This document shows, piece after piece, positions 10,157 to 22,642 of a stretch of DNA of 50,612 nt (the first letter of the stretch is position 1; the number at the start of each line of letters is the position of its first letter). Origin of the DNA: Smittium culicis (lineage: Eukaryota > Kickxellomycota > Harpellomycetes > Harpellales > Legeriomycetaceae); NCBI GenBank assembly GCA_001970855.1, contig LSSN01005919.1, positions 1 to 50,612 of the forward strand, in the 5' to 3' direction. Below the pieces are notes generated by a model that made no database searches, was not told the DNA's origin, and saw nothing but the letters and a program-made list of their open reading frames with translations. The translations under genes and the position numbers were made by a program.

Positions 10157-12147
10157 ATGGTAATTACTATTTTGTATCGTTCTTTCACGATAATTTAGAC
10201 ATTTTCATTTAACACACAATCGCTACATGTTGCAGTTAATCTACTTCGCTTATTTCGCCCTAAACATTTCTTTAACTTAAATTCTGCTTATATATATATA
10301 TAGCTTTTCGAATACGTCGTTCCAATATTTTTTCTTTTCACTTTCTCATACATATTCATCATGCTTTTCGGAAGAGCTCATTTCCTGAGGTATCGCTTCC
10401 CTCTTATCTCTGTTTTATTCTCCCACACCCATTTAAGCATATTTTGAACTAGCAACATATCTACTTAATTCTATTCTGAACTATATTGCCTTTTTTTTCA
10501 TAGAGGTACGGGTATAGAAAACGTCTACGCATTTTTAAACTCTGGACTCCCAACCGTTTTTAAGTTAGATTTACTCACACCTGCTTATTTTTACTTCAGA
10601 CTCAATCAAGTTATAAAAATGAGGCTGTTATATTGATTTAACTTAAAAATCCTGCTTCTGATTCATAATTTTTGTATTATTGTTATATAGGAGAACATCA
10701 AGAAAATTACTTGGGATTCATGGCGCCAGTATCTTAACTAGATTTTACAACTTCACTTTTTATAAAGCTAATCCTTTTGTACAGGTAACTTTCCACTAAC
10801 AGCTCTTTTTTTTCTATTTTTAACAATCTAGCCCTCTTACACGCTATTTATCCACCAATAACCCTATCAATATTTTGTCGCTCACTGCGCTAATTCATAC
10901 CTATTCTACCTAAATACCTGCATTAGATATTCTTTTTATCATTATTTGGCGCATCTTTATATACTTATGTTTACCATGTACAACAAAAAGTATTTGAATC
11001 GAAAATTAACCCTTTATTCGTGTAAAACCCGTTCCCATATCTACCAAGTTAACCCTTCTATTTAGCCTAAAGTTAACAAGCTACTTTTTTTTTCTTTTCC
11101 GAAAGGCTTTCAATGTGGATTCAGGTTATTTTTAACTTGTACATATACTTCAAAACTTGCCTATCTGATCCTGGAACTATAAATAAACAAAACATCAAAC
11201 ATGCCTTGCGACTGTTTGACTATGACTACGTCATCTTCTTCCCTGAAACATGCAGAACTTGCTTATTAAAAAAGTATGCCATATTTTCATGCTTTTTCGT
11301 GTTAAATCCACTTATTTCCCCCATATTATCTAAAAAAACACCCCGTAAATACTTATTTAAAACAAAAATAAATAATTTAGGCCTGCGAGATCCAAGCACT
11401 GCAGTATGTGCAATAAATGTGTTTCCATGTTTGACCACCACTGTATTTGGTTCAATAACTGTATCGGAATTAATAACTATGGTCTGTTCTTAACATTTAT
11501 CGTCTCGCTCTATCTCCTCGTCATCTCTTCTTCTATCATCATCTTCTACAGCCAGTTTCTGTTATTTAAAACAAACTCGCCATTAAAATACGCTGAATTA
11601 ATTCTCAATTTATCACTACTTAAACCCAAATCCATTATAAACTTTTTTGAGGTAAACTGTTTTCTATGCTTTTTTATCACAGCTACTCCAATTGCTTTTC
11701 TGCTACGCTTATAAATATTTACTTCAAGTTAATTAAAATACTTATAAGATTTTCATTACTTTTATTGATAAAAAAAAAAAACTTCTGAAGGCTTTTATTT
11801 TCAGCAACACACTAATGTCAGGCCTCGCCCTTTTCCTTCTCTTGGTATCTCCGATCCTCCTATTCTTCTTCATCTACCAAATTTCTCTCATCCTATCCGG
11901 AATGACCACCAACGAAGTCGAAAAATGGAGCAACCTCCACGCCGCCATCGACGATAAAGTCCTGTTCGCCGTTTACCCTGCCGGATCAAAACAGCAAGAC
12001 TTTGAATCCCTAGTTGGTAAACTCGAAGTCATCGAAATCGATGACCAGGAGCTGGATACGCGGCCAAAACTGCTCATCACCGACCGCAAATTCCTCAAGA
12101 ACTCGTACGATTTCGGGCCATGGAACAACTTGAAACTGATCTTTTGA
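10157..12147 (+). CDS. Swf1-like DHHC protein S-palmitoyltransferase
   Basis: Membrane enzyme of the DHHC family that transfers palmitate to cysteines. Swf1 members act in the ER and palmitoylate SNAREs next to their membrane anchors. Model: exons 10157-10159 (ATG only), 10304-10389, 10504-10563, 10691-10784, 10927-11021, 11106-11273, 11381-11651, 11791-12147 (377 aa, phases consistent). Exon 2 encodes the N-terminal membrane span ([19 protein letters not shown]). The zinc-binding Cys-rich domain contains [17 protein letters not shown] and the catalytic DHHC (residues 187-190) followed by NNCIG, as in Swf1. Two more membrane spans follow, then the TTNE motif at 298-301 (TTNEVEKW), and a Swf1-like end around YDFGPWNNL. 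The last acceptor is ambiguous: GAAG at 11790 keeps frame, while the stronger-looking TTTTCAG at 11804 does not. Confidence 0.9.
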
Positions 12148-12810
12148 AACTGCTTCTTTTTTTTTAGTTTCTCATTTATCCCTTATCTCAAGCACACCCT
12201 CCTCCCCCCGTCCACAATCTTAGATGTCACACACACATACTCGCTTTTTTTTTTTTATCTTAATTAAAAATTGTATTTATAGCCTTAAAACTAGCCTAAT
12301 GATATAATATCCCACCAAACTAAAAAAAAAAAATAGCTGAGCTAACAAACTGCCATTATCATCCTTTTTATGTCTTGCTTATTACTAACAGGATAAGAAT
12401 TAAGGAAGGAAATGTGGCATAATGAATTATCTACAGTTTAATTTTATGATGTAACTGATGTTTATGTTAAACACCTCCATTATAAAATACATACTGGTGA
12501 TAGAGTAAAAAAAAAGAGTTTTGTGGATGAGGCACAAATTTTTATTGGTAATCCTAAATCAAATTTTTTTTCCTGCAAGAATAGTATTGATTTAAAAAAA
12601 TTTTTATTACTATCTCGACAATAAAGATTGTTTAAGCGGAAAAAGATCAGATCAAGTTGTAATAATGAAATATTTTTTTTAGAAATGTTAAATTGTAATT
12701 ATTTATTAGCTTTTTTTTTTTTTTTAATTTTCATTTAAGTTTACTGTTATTTTTATCATGAGATAATGGAAAAAAGTTTAAAGTAACTCAAAAAAATTAA
12801 AAACATCTTT
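12148..12810. other. Convergent intergenic spacer
   Basis: Spacer between two convergent stop codons. Very AT-rich with repeated T8-T14 and A8-A11 runs (for example near 12247, 12323, 12711). No coding frame or repeat. It probably serves as the 3'-end and terminator region for both genes. Confidence 0.5.
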
Positions 12811-15079
12811 TCAAATGTTAACGATTTTAAACCTATATTCGTTGATGTTGTCGTGTGTTAATATAACGAGCTCGCGCTTAGTAAGAGGATTTTTAGTTAG
12901 CGGACAAATATTCTTCTGGCTTCCATCGGGCGGGAACATCAAGCACCTGATCCAGCTGTCGTAGTCCATGACGTGGCCATATGGCGAAATCGCAGGTTTA
13001 GATACTTTTTCCAGCGTTATCGGATCAACAAAATCTGGCAGTGGGTTGTTTGGGTTGTAGTTGCTGTCGTAGCCGTCGTTCGCAATACCGCCACCACCAA
13101 AATAGTCGTCATCTTGGTAATATTCGGCGCTTGTTTTTTTCGCACCATTTCTTCTTCCATCAAGCGTATCTCTGCCATGAACTTGCTCCGCCGTTGAACT
13201 GCTGCGCCCTGAATCAGACGTGTACGTTCTATTTCGCGATCGCGTGCCTGATCGAGCAGATGATCGCCGTGACTTGGATTCGTAGTACTCCTTGTCGCTA
13301 CCACTGTTATTTCTTATCTCGCGATCGAATTCGCTATCATCAGTTAGCGAAACATCGTTTGCCCTTATTTCGTCGTCGGACTCGGACTGATGCTTGCGCT
13401 TGTATCCGCTGCCTCTTGCGCCTGCACCCTTGTACCTATTGCTCTGATGCGTGTAGCCTGATCCTGACCCGCTATTGGATTTCTCAGAGTTGTAGTCAGA
13501 CATGCTATCTTCTGAGGTTAGATACTTGTTCTTTTTTGATCTGCCCTTATTTGATCTAGGTACTTTGTTGTGAGTTCTAAACTCCTTGACAACAGTTCCA
13601 TCAGGGTTGACTTTCTTTGTTGAAAACAAGTAGTGGGCCTTACCCTTTTTGTCAAGAACGTAGTTTGGATCTTTTAGTTTGTGATTCTCTATCAAAAACC
13701 TATAATAATTTGAGCATTGGTATCCAACACGGCCTGGGATTGTCATGCTGAATATGCCCCATTGACCATTGGCGCCGATTTCTTTAAGTCTAGCATGGAA
13801 TAAACGCTTTTCAGTTTCATCCCACTGTCCGACCCTTTGAACCTCGCCGGGCGCATTGAATCTGTAGTAGTAAGTGTTTGGTTTAGTCTTGATAGCTTTA
13901 AACGCATTGATTCTAGCCGTTGACCAACCTTTCATTGCTTCTGCCAGGTTTACATTTTTATTTTTTGACCAATCGCCAGACTCAGTGCTGTTTGTATGCT
14001 TTCTTAATTGCTCAAGAGCCTTGTCTAGAGGGAGTCTACCGACGGTATGGTACTTTTTTTTTACTTCTCCAGTAGTAGACTTCTTTTGGATATTTGTTCT
14101 CTTTTTTAGTAGTTCTTCATACTTTTTAAGCTGGATTTCATTCATGACGTCGTCAGTTACTTCGGCTTCATGTTCTTTCGCGATCTCTTTTCTAATTTCG
14201 TACAAGAAACCAGGCGATGACAGCTTTATAATGGCCTCATCCTCGTTATTTCTTGTTTTTTTTAAAGTTAGAGATATCTCTTCATCATTCAAATTTTCAA
14301 ATATACTGCGGATTTTATTTGACTTTACTGAAAACTCGCGTCTCTCAAATTCTGCGAACTAAATACACGGAATCAAATAAAATTAACAATAACGCAATTT
14401 AAGCTAGAATATATTCACATAATTAAAGCTATTTCTAAATACCTGTTTTTGTTGAAGAGCGACTCTCTGGTTGATGATGTCCATCTCCCTTTCAGTTATT
14501 TCCTCTTCAAAAATACGTTCTTTACATACTCGCTCAATTTTTTCACTATTGAAAACAAGAAGGATATAATAGGTTTTATGATCATTAAATTAAAATAAAT
14601 AGTATTACAAATATAATAGCAGAAATTGTGTATACCTTTGTGAGATTAGATCTTTAACAGTGTTACTTGTTTTTTCGTCTAGCTGGACATAGCCGCCATC
14701 CTCCCAATCTTTGTCTTGGTCATCAACTAAAGACTTTTCTTCTTTTAACTTTCTGTTTTTTTCAAGAAGCAATTCCTAGATCGAGGTAAAAGTATTCGAG
14801 CTTAAGTATCAAATTATAAAGTAAAGTGAATGTATAAGTAATAAATTCTAACCAAAACTGATCTGCTTTTTTTGAAGTTTTCAGATAATTTTTCGACGAT
14901 AAGACTATTTTTTACATCGGGATTAAGGGGTCTTATAACGAACTTTGAATAATCTAACAAGTGTCAGAAGAGAGTTATATATTTGAAATGAACTAAAATT
15001 TAAAATGAGAATTATATGTGTTACCTAGACCAAAAAACTCGGAAACTACTTTAACTTCGTTTTCTTCGTTTGAGCTCAT
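12811..15079 (-). CDS. Myb/SANT-like protein with U-box-like C-terminus
   Basis: Model: exons 15025-15079, 14853-14953, 14636-14775, 14443-14545, 12811-14358 (648 aa, all GT-AG, phases consistent; ATG at 15079). The N-terminal third is charged and probably helical (for example EEEITEREMDIINQRVALQQ). A Myb/SANT-like segment lies at about residues 309-356 (GQWDETEKRLFHARLKEIG...WGIFSMTIPGRVGYQCSNYY), with the spaced Trp pattern W..W and a Tyr in place of the third. A Ser/Arg/Gly-rich linker follows. The last 73 residues (576-648) resemble a U-box: DPITLEKVSKP, then PYGHVMDYDSW, then CPLTKNPLTKRELV. U-boxes recruit E2 enzymes. The combination suggests a chromatin-bound ubiquitin ligase or a splicing/transcription factor, which is inference. 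I do not recognise a named orthologue. Confidence 0.85.
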
Positions 15080-15748
15080 TCTGTTTTAAAAAGCGAAAAC
15101 CGATATAATATTAGAGAGATGGTTATGATTTTTTAAGAAGTATAAATTATTGCTGAATAAGCGGGGTAGGGAGCTGTAAATGGTAAAATCGATAGCTAAT
15201 AAAAGTTAGTGGAAATACTGATTTATTTTAAATTGGGTTGTTTAAACTGTTAATGAAAGTTCTAAGCGTTAGGTATATCTTCATTCTAACTTTATTTAAT
15301 ATTACGTTCGTGAACGCATCAATTTAGTGCCTCACTCGTTTTTTAGCTTCTGATTTCTTTCTAAATTACCTGAGATTCTTATAATGTAAACATAAGCAAC
15401 CTATCAATAATTACATACGCTTACTAGAATGTTAATTTTAAAAGCAAATCGCGTAAATTGCTTTTTCAAGTTGCTTTATTTACAAACTATTTAAAATAAA
15501 TGGAAGCGATAGTCATAATTGGCTATCAATATATTGTTAGGCTGTATAGCTACGAATTATAAACAAATGATATCTATCTTTTGATATATTCGCGATTTAT
15601 TATCAATTGCTAGCATCTATTATTTCCAATCACAGACAGGTTCCAATATGCTTGCACTATTTGCCAGCTTGTATAAAAGCAATTAAAAAATTACACTTAT
15701 TTAAATGTTTATGGATTTTTTATAAATTTTCAAGTCGAAGTAAGCCTA

Positions 15749-15945
15749 TTAACCCTTTCCAGTATAACACTCTTTAAAAAAATCAATTTATTTATTCGTT
15801 CAAGCTTTATAAGCAAGTTGATTATTTGAATCTATAAAATAATAAACCAATAATTCTAAAGATTTTAAAATTTAAGTATTTTAAATAAACACAGTTGGCT
15901 ATGTCTGGCAGATCAAAAATAGCCTATAGCCTGTGAAAGGGTTAA
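15749..15945 (+). mobile_element. 197-bp TTAA-flanked MITE, copy 3
   Basis: TTAACCCTTTCCAGTATAAC at the left and AGCCTGTGAAAGGGTTAA at the right, 197 bp including both TTAA. Internal words match the other copies (AACACTCTTTAAAAAAATC, ATTCGTTCAAG, ACACAGTTGGCTATGTCTGG). Non-coding. Confidence 0.9.
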
Positions 15946-16076
15946 TTTTAATTTTTTTTAGTCGCGGAATTTTATTCATACAATAATAGTAATAGAAAAT
16001 ATGCTTTAAAGTAAACTAAAAAAAAAGTAAAATTGGAACTAGGATATAAAAAAACTAATATTCTAATACTAATAAA

Positions 16077-16265
16077 TTCCTCTGCCGGTCTACCTGCTGC
16101 GTAGCTAAAGGGAATAGGATCAATCTACGAACCGAAAGATCCACCCAGGCATTGCTTCAAGTAGGCTGGATGACTGAAGTTACAAGCAGTCGTGGAATTA
16201 AGTTCGTTCCAACAGAAATTGAATTCGTTGAGATCATTGAGCTCCTAGTCAGAGCCTACAGCTAA
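16077..16265 (+). pseudogene. Possible hAT-type transposase C-terminal relic
   Basis: One frame is open from about 16077 to a stop at 16263, in a GC-richer island. It contains KGNRINLRTERSTQALLQVGW, which resembles the end of the hAT dimerisation domain (a ...G-x-x-x-x-x-x-RNRL-x-x-E-x-x-x-x-LL pattern), followed by TEIEFVEIIELLVRAY. Stops appear directly afterwards. The signal is short and the preceding catalytic region is not found, so the assignment is tentative. Confidence 0.3.
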
Positions 16266-17925
16266 CAGGATTAATCTAAACTAGGCTCCTACCCAAACGT
16301 GGGAATGATTGACCTGGCTTTCCTACGATAAGTTACTAATTGATTGAGAACGGCTTTGGTGTCGAACGCTGGATTTGTGCACAAATAATGTCTAAAGCTG
16401 TGCTAAACTAATTGGTTCCTCCTGTTTCTAGATGGTCCTCCTCTGGTACTGCTGTCCTCTGACTCGCTAACCATTGCCTTCATTACCCCCCAACTGATGA
16501 TTGTGTAATAATACGTGAAATTTTAGTATAGTGCACTTGGAAAAGTATTCGCTTTAATCCCCATTACCAAGGCCAGTTATTTCACTCTTAGAAGTAACAT
16601 GTTATGCTAAGCCACATAGTTGCTTCTAATATGAGTTTTTTCGATAGGATAAGTACATTTTTTTCTATAACTTCGTTCATTTGTTCAGCTTGAAAACCTA
16701 ATCGAGTTAATTTAGATTTATTAGTTGCCAGTCAATTTTTTATGGTAAATGTTTATATCTTGGCTGGGCTCGAAACTTACAATTTGATTGAGTTTGTGTA
16801 TTTAGATGTCCTCAACTTGCTACTTGAATCGTGGAATATTCTAGAATCTGCTAATGTGGCTGAGAGTCAAATACTACTGGGTTTATAAACAGTCCAATAT
16901 TAGAAATTATCCATAATTTATCTTTTTTATCATTTCAAACTATCATAAGATTAAATAATTTCGATGAAATTTATATTGGGATTATAATCGCTCCTAACCT
17001 CCCGTCCACTCGTATATATTGCTAAAAATTTCAAACTCATGAAAATGGCGCTACCTGCTTTTTAATTTATAAAAGTCATCAATATACATTCATATAAACA
17101 AAATGCCAAACCACAATCATCAAATAGCTACTTAGCAGTAATTAAAAAAGCTTATTTATATGTTCATTTGGCTAATGTCATGGTCATGGGTAGACTTGTT
17201 TCTTAAAGTTTTAAAAATTTTTTATTGTTGAGTTTGGCTAGATATTTTTTACCAATGCTCAACCAAGACCCGTTTAATACTCCAAGCCTTCAAGAAAAAA
17301 ATCTAGATGTGGAGGGATAGTGTCTGGCTTTGTAGAAAAAATTACAGGTAATAACTTCTAGTCAAAATAAGCAGTTCTATTAGGTGAAATTTTTATGCAC
17401 GTGGTAATGAATTTTCTGTTATAACATTATTTAAAGGTGCAGGCACGATGCGTGTTAAGTATCAAAGTTATAAAAGCAGGAAACAGATTTCTATTTCCAA
17501 GATATTGATGTTATTACTATGTTGCTGTGGAAAAAACAAGCGCCGTGTTGGTAATCGCCCTAACAACAACAGCTATTGAAAAAGATAACAAAAAAGCGAA
17601 GAGGCAAAGTCACTATCTTAACGATATCTTCTCATAAAGTGAGATTAAGTGGTTTTAATTGGCAGCAGTCTTATGACCCCACAAAATGTTGACTAAGGCT
17701 GGCCAAGGGAGCGAATAAATGAATGTGATTGCTTAAATTAATGAATACTCAGCCAATAGATCGCAAACTTGCTGTCGATTATTATGCAAATAGTTTTAAG
17801 CAACAATTCTTCTGGATAGGAAAGTATTTAAGCTTTATAGCTCTCCAACTTTTTAATATTTATATAATAACGCTACCACTTTCTGCTATTTGAAAATCGA
17901 TTAACTTCAACCAATATACTCTGCA

Positions 17926-19889
17926 ATGTATCCAGGAAACAGGAAAAAAAAAGAAGAAGAACAATACTACCAAGGTAGTCAAAATGATGGTTACAATAAT
18001 CAGTACCAGCAATTTCCTCAACAAGACCAATGGGGCTACCAGCAGCCTGGCAACCAGAGCTCTTATCAAATGTTAGTACTTGCTAAACTATTTTAAAATA
18101 TGTATAAAAATTCATAATATTGTTATTTTATCTAGGCCTGGAAACGGAGGTTACGATCAATTTCCTGCTGCTCAAGATTATAGACCATACAATGGCGCCG
18201 ATTCTAGTTTGTCGGATACCACTCGCGGTGGGATGAATCACCACAACTTTCCACAAAACGATTATAGCCAACCCCAATTTCCGCAAAATGATTACCAACA
18301 AGGCGAATACTCAAGCAGAAGCCACAACCAAAGTAACGATTACGGCTACACAAATAACAACAACCAATCGCAAGGTCAAAATTACAATAATAGTAACCAA
18401 GGCTACACCCAAAATTATAACAATAATCAAGGGTATTCCCAACAACAACAACAACAGTACCCTATGTACAACGAACCATACCCCAATAACCAAGGCGGCT
18501 GGGGACAAGCTCCTCCAGCAAATGTACCTGTCCCAACTGTAAACTATAACGCTATTAACTATGGCGGTATGGAATTCCCTGAATTTCATACTGGCGGTTA
18601 TCAACAGGGAGGCCAATACCAGGGTGGTAACTACCAAGGCACTCCTAATCAAATACAACATCAGCCTACAAATGGCGGTATCTCTAACTGCCAAGGAAGG
18701 AAAAGAGCTTTGTTGATTGGTATCAATTATACTAACTCAAAATTCAAGCTTAGAGGTTAGTAAATTAATCTATTTTATATTAAATATTCCTCTTGGTTAT
18801 ATAACACACATTCTTTTGTATTCTGTAGGCTGCATAAATGACGTTCATAGAATGAAAAAGTTCATTATGGAACACTTCCAATTTAAAGAATCTGACATGG
18901 TTATTTTAACAGACGACCAAAAAAACCCAAACCGTTTGCCTACACGCAACAATATTTTGAAGGCGATGAAATGGTTAGTAAGCGATGCTCAAAAAAACGA
19001 TTCCTTCTTCTTCCACTATTCAGGTCACGGTAGTAGGGTAATATTACATATATACTTATTTAAAAAAAAAAAAGCACAAACTCAAAATTGACTATGAAAC
19101 TATCAAGTCCATATTTTTTCAAGATTTATTATCAATATCTTTGTGAGACTTTAATTTATTTTTATTATTTAGGTCGAGGATGCAGATGGCGATGAAATCG
19201 ATGGAGAAGATGAAACTATTTGTCCAGTTGATTTTGAAGAGAATGGCCAAATTATTGACGATGTAAGTTTACCATAATTACTTTACATTTTCTATTTTTT
19301 AAACTAAATCAAAATCTAACTCTCGTACTAATTAATTCTTTGCTTTTAATTCAAATAGGATATGAATGCTATTATGGTCAGGCCATTACCTCCAGGCGCA
19401 AGGCTAACTGCAGTTTTTGATTGCTGCCACTCAGGTTCAGCTCTTGACCTACCATATACTTACGGCGCAAGCGGAAAATTGAAGCACGGAACGGGCTTAA
19501 ACATTGCAGGCTCATCAATCAAAGAAGCTGGTCTTTCCTACATGAAAGGCGATATCCAAAGCGCTCTAGGAGGAATAACCCAGTCTATTAAAACGCTCAT
19601 GTCTGGAGATTCCAAGATCGATAGAGCTAAGCAAGAAAAGTCATCGATGGGCGATGTTATTATGTTCTCTGGATGTAAAGATACCCAGACATCCGCAGAC
19701 GCTAAGGAAGACTTGAGCTTCACCGGTGCTATGTCATGGGCTCTTACTAATAGCTTGTATGAAAAGCCTCGCCAAACGTACATTGAGCTCCTAAATGATA
19801 TTCGAAACCGGTTGGCTGGAAAGTATACACAAGTTCCACAACTTAGCTCTGGAAGAGAAATGGACATGGACACTGTCTTTATCATGTAA
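17926..19889 (+). CDS. Metacaspase B (type I)
   Basis: Second metacaspase, in opposite orientation to metacaspase A and about 13 kb from it. Model: exons 17926-18071, 18136-18755, 18829-19037, 19173-19262, 19359-19889 (531 aa). Exons 3, 4 and 5 are 209, 90 and 531 nt, identical in length to A, and all four intron phases match (both genes make an Met-Pro at the first junction from AT|G). The prodomain (about 1-240) is Q/N/G/Y-rich with a poly-Gln run, but lacks A's 9-residue array. Catalytic His322 lies in SGHGSR and Cys378 in [13 protein letters not shown], the standard metacaspase pattern. An acidic Asp/Glu-rich stretch ([13 protein letters not shown]) follows the His motif. Expected to be an active Ca2+-dependent Arg/Lys-specific protease in stress handling or cell death. 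A polyadenylation-like AATAAA word lies near 20070. Confidence 0.94.
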
Positions 19890-20612
19890 TACTTCTCTAT
19901 ATTCATTATCAATTTATAGCCGAGAAAATATCTAGCTTGATATCTCCTTTGATTCCTCACCTGATTCATATTCAATCTTTTCTATGCGATTTTTTTTATT
20001 ACTTTAACCTACCTCAAATCTTTTTTTTATACTTGAATCATATTTAAATACAATAGTTTATACATTTTGAATAAAAATCTTATAATTAATAAAAGATGAA
20101 ATAATATTACCAAAAAAAAATGCATTGATATGGTTTAAATGGACATTGAAATAGTTGGGAGATTTTTTTTAAACGATTTTATTAATAGTTATCATTTTTA
20201 AGTATTAAAAAAATATTGAACGCAGGAAATTAAGATCGAAACCATTCAGTGGGAAAGGAGCAATTAATGGGTAAGATCACTTAGAGGCTGAGTCAATCAA
20301 GAATAGTGAATAATTCAAAAAAGGTCCAAAACGTTATTAGAAATAGTTGGGGCACAGATAAAGGCAGATACACTAGTGGAAATTTAAGCAATGCATAGAA
20401 CGAAAAAACGGTCCAGGATTTAAACAGTGATCTTATGCTGCATAGAATTGTTTAAGTATCGCAATGATATAATACAATTTCCAAAACAACAAAAATCCAA
20501 TAAGAGTCATTAGTATATGGCATATTGACTCGACTCTTGCGAATTGCATCAGGCGGATGATTTCTCGAGGAATTATAAGTAAAATTTAATGTGGGACTAG
20601 ATCAGCTTTTGA

Positions 20613-21090
20613 AACAATACACAGGTATATAAACATTATGGAGTATGTTTGATTATACAAGGTCTTAAAGACAGGATAAGTTTACATTATAGCAATAATG
20701 TAAAGAACGATAAGTTTTCAAAGACATGGAATAAGCTACTATACGCAGTAGCTTCTCGAAATTCTAGATATATAGTTATCAGCACAATTATAAATTTTCT
20801 CGAAACCGGAAAAAAAGAAGTAAAAAACCGAAGGAAATGATTTTGATGAATACAAACCAAGTATTCAACCAAGGATGTAAGGATATCTCTGATCATAGTG
20901 CTGCTCTCATTAATTTTTGGATTCATAGTCACTATAGTAATATCAGGATTCTTAATAAATAATGAGCTCAGTTTCAAAGACTAGAGACTCAAAATTACAA
21001 ACTTCAATAGTGGTATATTGAGTTTAATTTCAAAATTCAGATAAGATGAGTCTAGTTTCCGTAAATTTTACTAATTCTGAGAAAGAAAAT
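20613..21090 (+). pseudogene. Decayed frame with a membrane span
   Basis: One frame reads through 20628-20838 as a basic, protein-like sequence (QGLKDRISLHYS, FSKTWNKLLYAVASRNSRY). It then, after stops at about 20839-20850, gives a convincing transmembrane segment (SLIIVLLSLIFGFIVTIVIS), followed by more stops. There is no frameshift between the blocks. Unrecognised. It could be a dead gene or exons whose introns I cannot define. Confidence 0.25.
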
Positions 21091-22026
21091 CAATTCGAAG
21101 GGGAGGTGGATAAAACATGTCGTTTTGCTTGTGCATTTCATAGATTCGTGTAGCAGCGATTATTTTTCAGACATAATGGGGATTGAAAGTAGATAAAATC
21201 CTTGAAGGTAATTTCCGCTAAAAAAATAGTACTTGTTGGGCATAAATGATGTTAAGGGTATGGTTGCAAAAGCAGGTATTAATAAAAGCAAGTGACTAGA
21301 TATAAATTTCCCATGTGAAATATTTGATACAACATTTTTATATCTAGAAATAAGTTAAAGTGGAGGGGGGAGGGAACGACCCCGCACTGGTTCGTCTTCA
21401 GTTAGTGATGAGGCTATAACTAGGTTACATAATTTGCATGAAGTTTAGCATTTTGGAATAAAGTTAGCGGTCAAGGTCCTCTAATAGCTCTACGCGTTAT
21501 CGTTAGTTGTCTCGATTCTCAATAGGTTTTATGATGAACTTTGCTACCACCTATTTTCACTGGCTCCGCGAGGCTTTCGTCGGTAGCCGTCTTCTGGCAA
21601 TTGTAGATTGACCGTATCTACAAACTTTCTTCTTGGTTAAACTCGTCTTTAAGCAATTAATGCGCATATATACCTTTAATATGTCGCCGAAATCAGAATT
21701 CTCTTTGATTCTGTCTAATATACTCTCTTCTTTGAGAGTTCTCTATGCCTGGGATTATCGTATCCCCTCAATCAAGCTTTTCTGTATAAGCTTCTAAAAT
21801 TCCGAGGCACAAACTGAATACGATAAGTAGAAATCTTGCTGAATTAGAATGCTGGACTAGAAAGTAACCAATTCCTCAGATAAATGACATGACAATTAGA
21901 TAAGCTAGCTGGAGCGATGGATCACAAGGTAAATAGAACAATGAACAACGGATCATCACGACCAAATCTAAAAAACAACAGATTCTAGGAACTTGCGACT
22001 CTAGATTTAATAATGATGGTTCGATA

Positions 22027-22302
22027 TTACAAAGAACTAAATACGACTGATGTTGTGTTTGGGCTGGTATCAAATTCCTTTAGGGAAAAGAGAACAAATT
22101 TCGTTTTAATGCAAAAAGCGGCTGCTTTTATACCGTAAAAATAGCTGAGATTTTTTTTCCATGGGTTTATTTCACCAAATCTGTCAAAACCAAACCCAAG
22201 ATTATTATTAGCATTTTTATGCAGCATTTTAACCCAATAATTATGTGCATTCACTCTTGTGGTTTGATGATTGTCAATAATCGTAGCTAATATTTTCTTC
22301 AT
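22027..22302 (-). CDS. Hypothetical short ORF, doubtful
   Basis: A 91-codon frame with a genuine ATG at 22302 (MKKILATIIDNHQTTRVNAH) and mixed composition (GFGFDRFGEINPWKKNLSYF) that looks less random than nearby AT-rich ORFs. No motif, signal peptide or membrane span. It lies in a relic-rich spacer and may be a fragment of a dead gene. Confidence 0.2.
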   Translation of the reverse strand: MKKILATIIDNHQTTRVNAHNYWVKMLHKNANNNLGFGFDRFGEINPWKKNLSYFYGIKAAAFCIKTKFVLFSLKEFDTSPNTTSVVFSSL

Positions 22303-22642
22303 TTAATACAGTAAAGGTATTATATTAATATAAATAAAAGAATTGTGTCTATAATCTCTAGATGTCAAAATTAAACTCAATATACATGGATCTATTACTG
22401 GATAAAATATTTTTGTACCTGATAACCATTTGTGGGGAGAGCACTAAAATGAGTGTAATTATTAACAAAGATCAAAAGATTTCTGGGAATCAGCAAATAG
22501 ATGAGCAAATCCTGATACCCTTACTAGATATATATCCAATTGGATTCCCAGAGCTTTAGCTGCGAAAGAAAGGCTAAAATTTGAGCTGGTAAATACTAAC
22601 TAAATCTCTTTTTTGTGTTTGCCTACAAACAAATACAGTTTG

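Larger units (their letters stand above)
15080..17925. other. Intergenic region
   Basis: 2.8 kb between divergent genes. It contains one full 197-bp MITE (15749-15945), a possible transposase relic near 16077-16265 and, at 16090-16500, a block clearly richer in GC than its surroundings, which marks inserted or once-coding DNA. Fragments such as GKVTILTISS near 17600 also read as decayed coding sequence. A TATA-like stretch (TTTATATAATA) at about 17858-17868 lies about 60 bp before the metacaspase B ATG. Confidence 0.45.

Noticed and set aside
11406..11714. DHHC exon ORF read as a complete 102-aa protein
   Set aside because: It is one exon: the PARSKHC motif lies upstream of its Met, and a GTAAAC donor at 11652 ends it.
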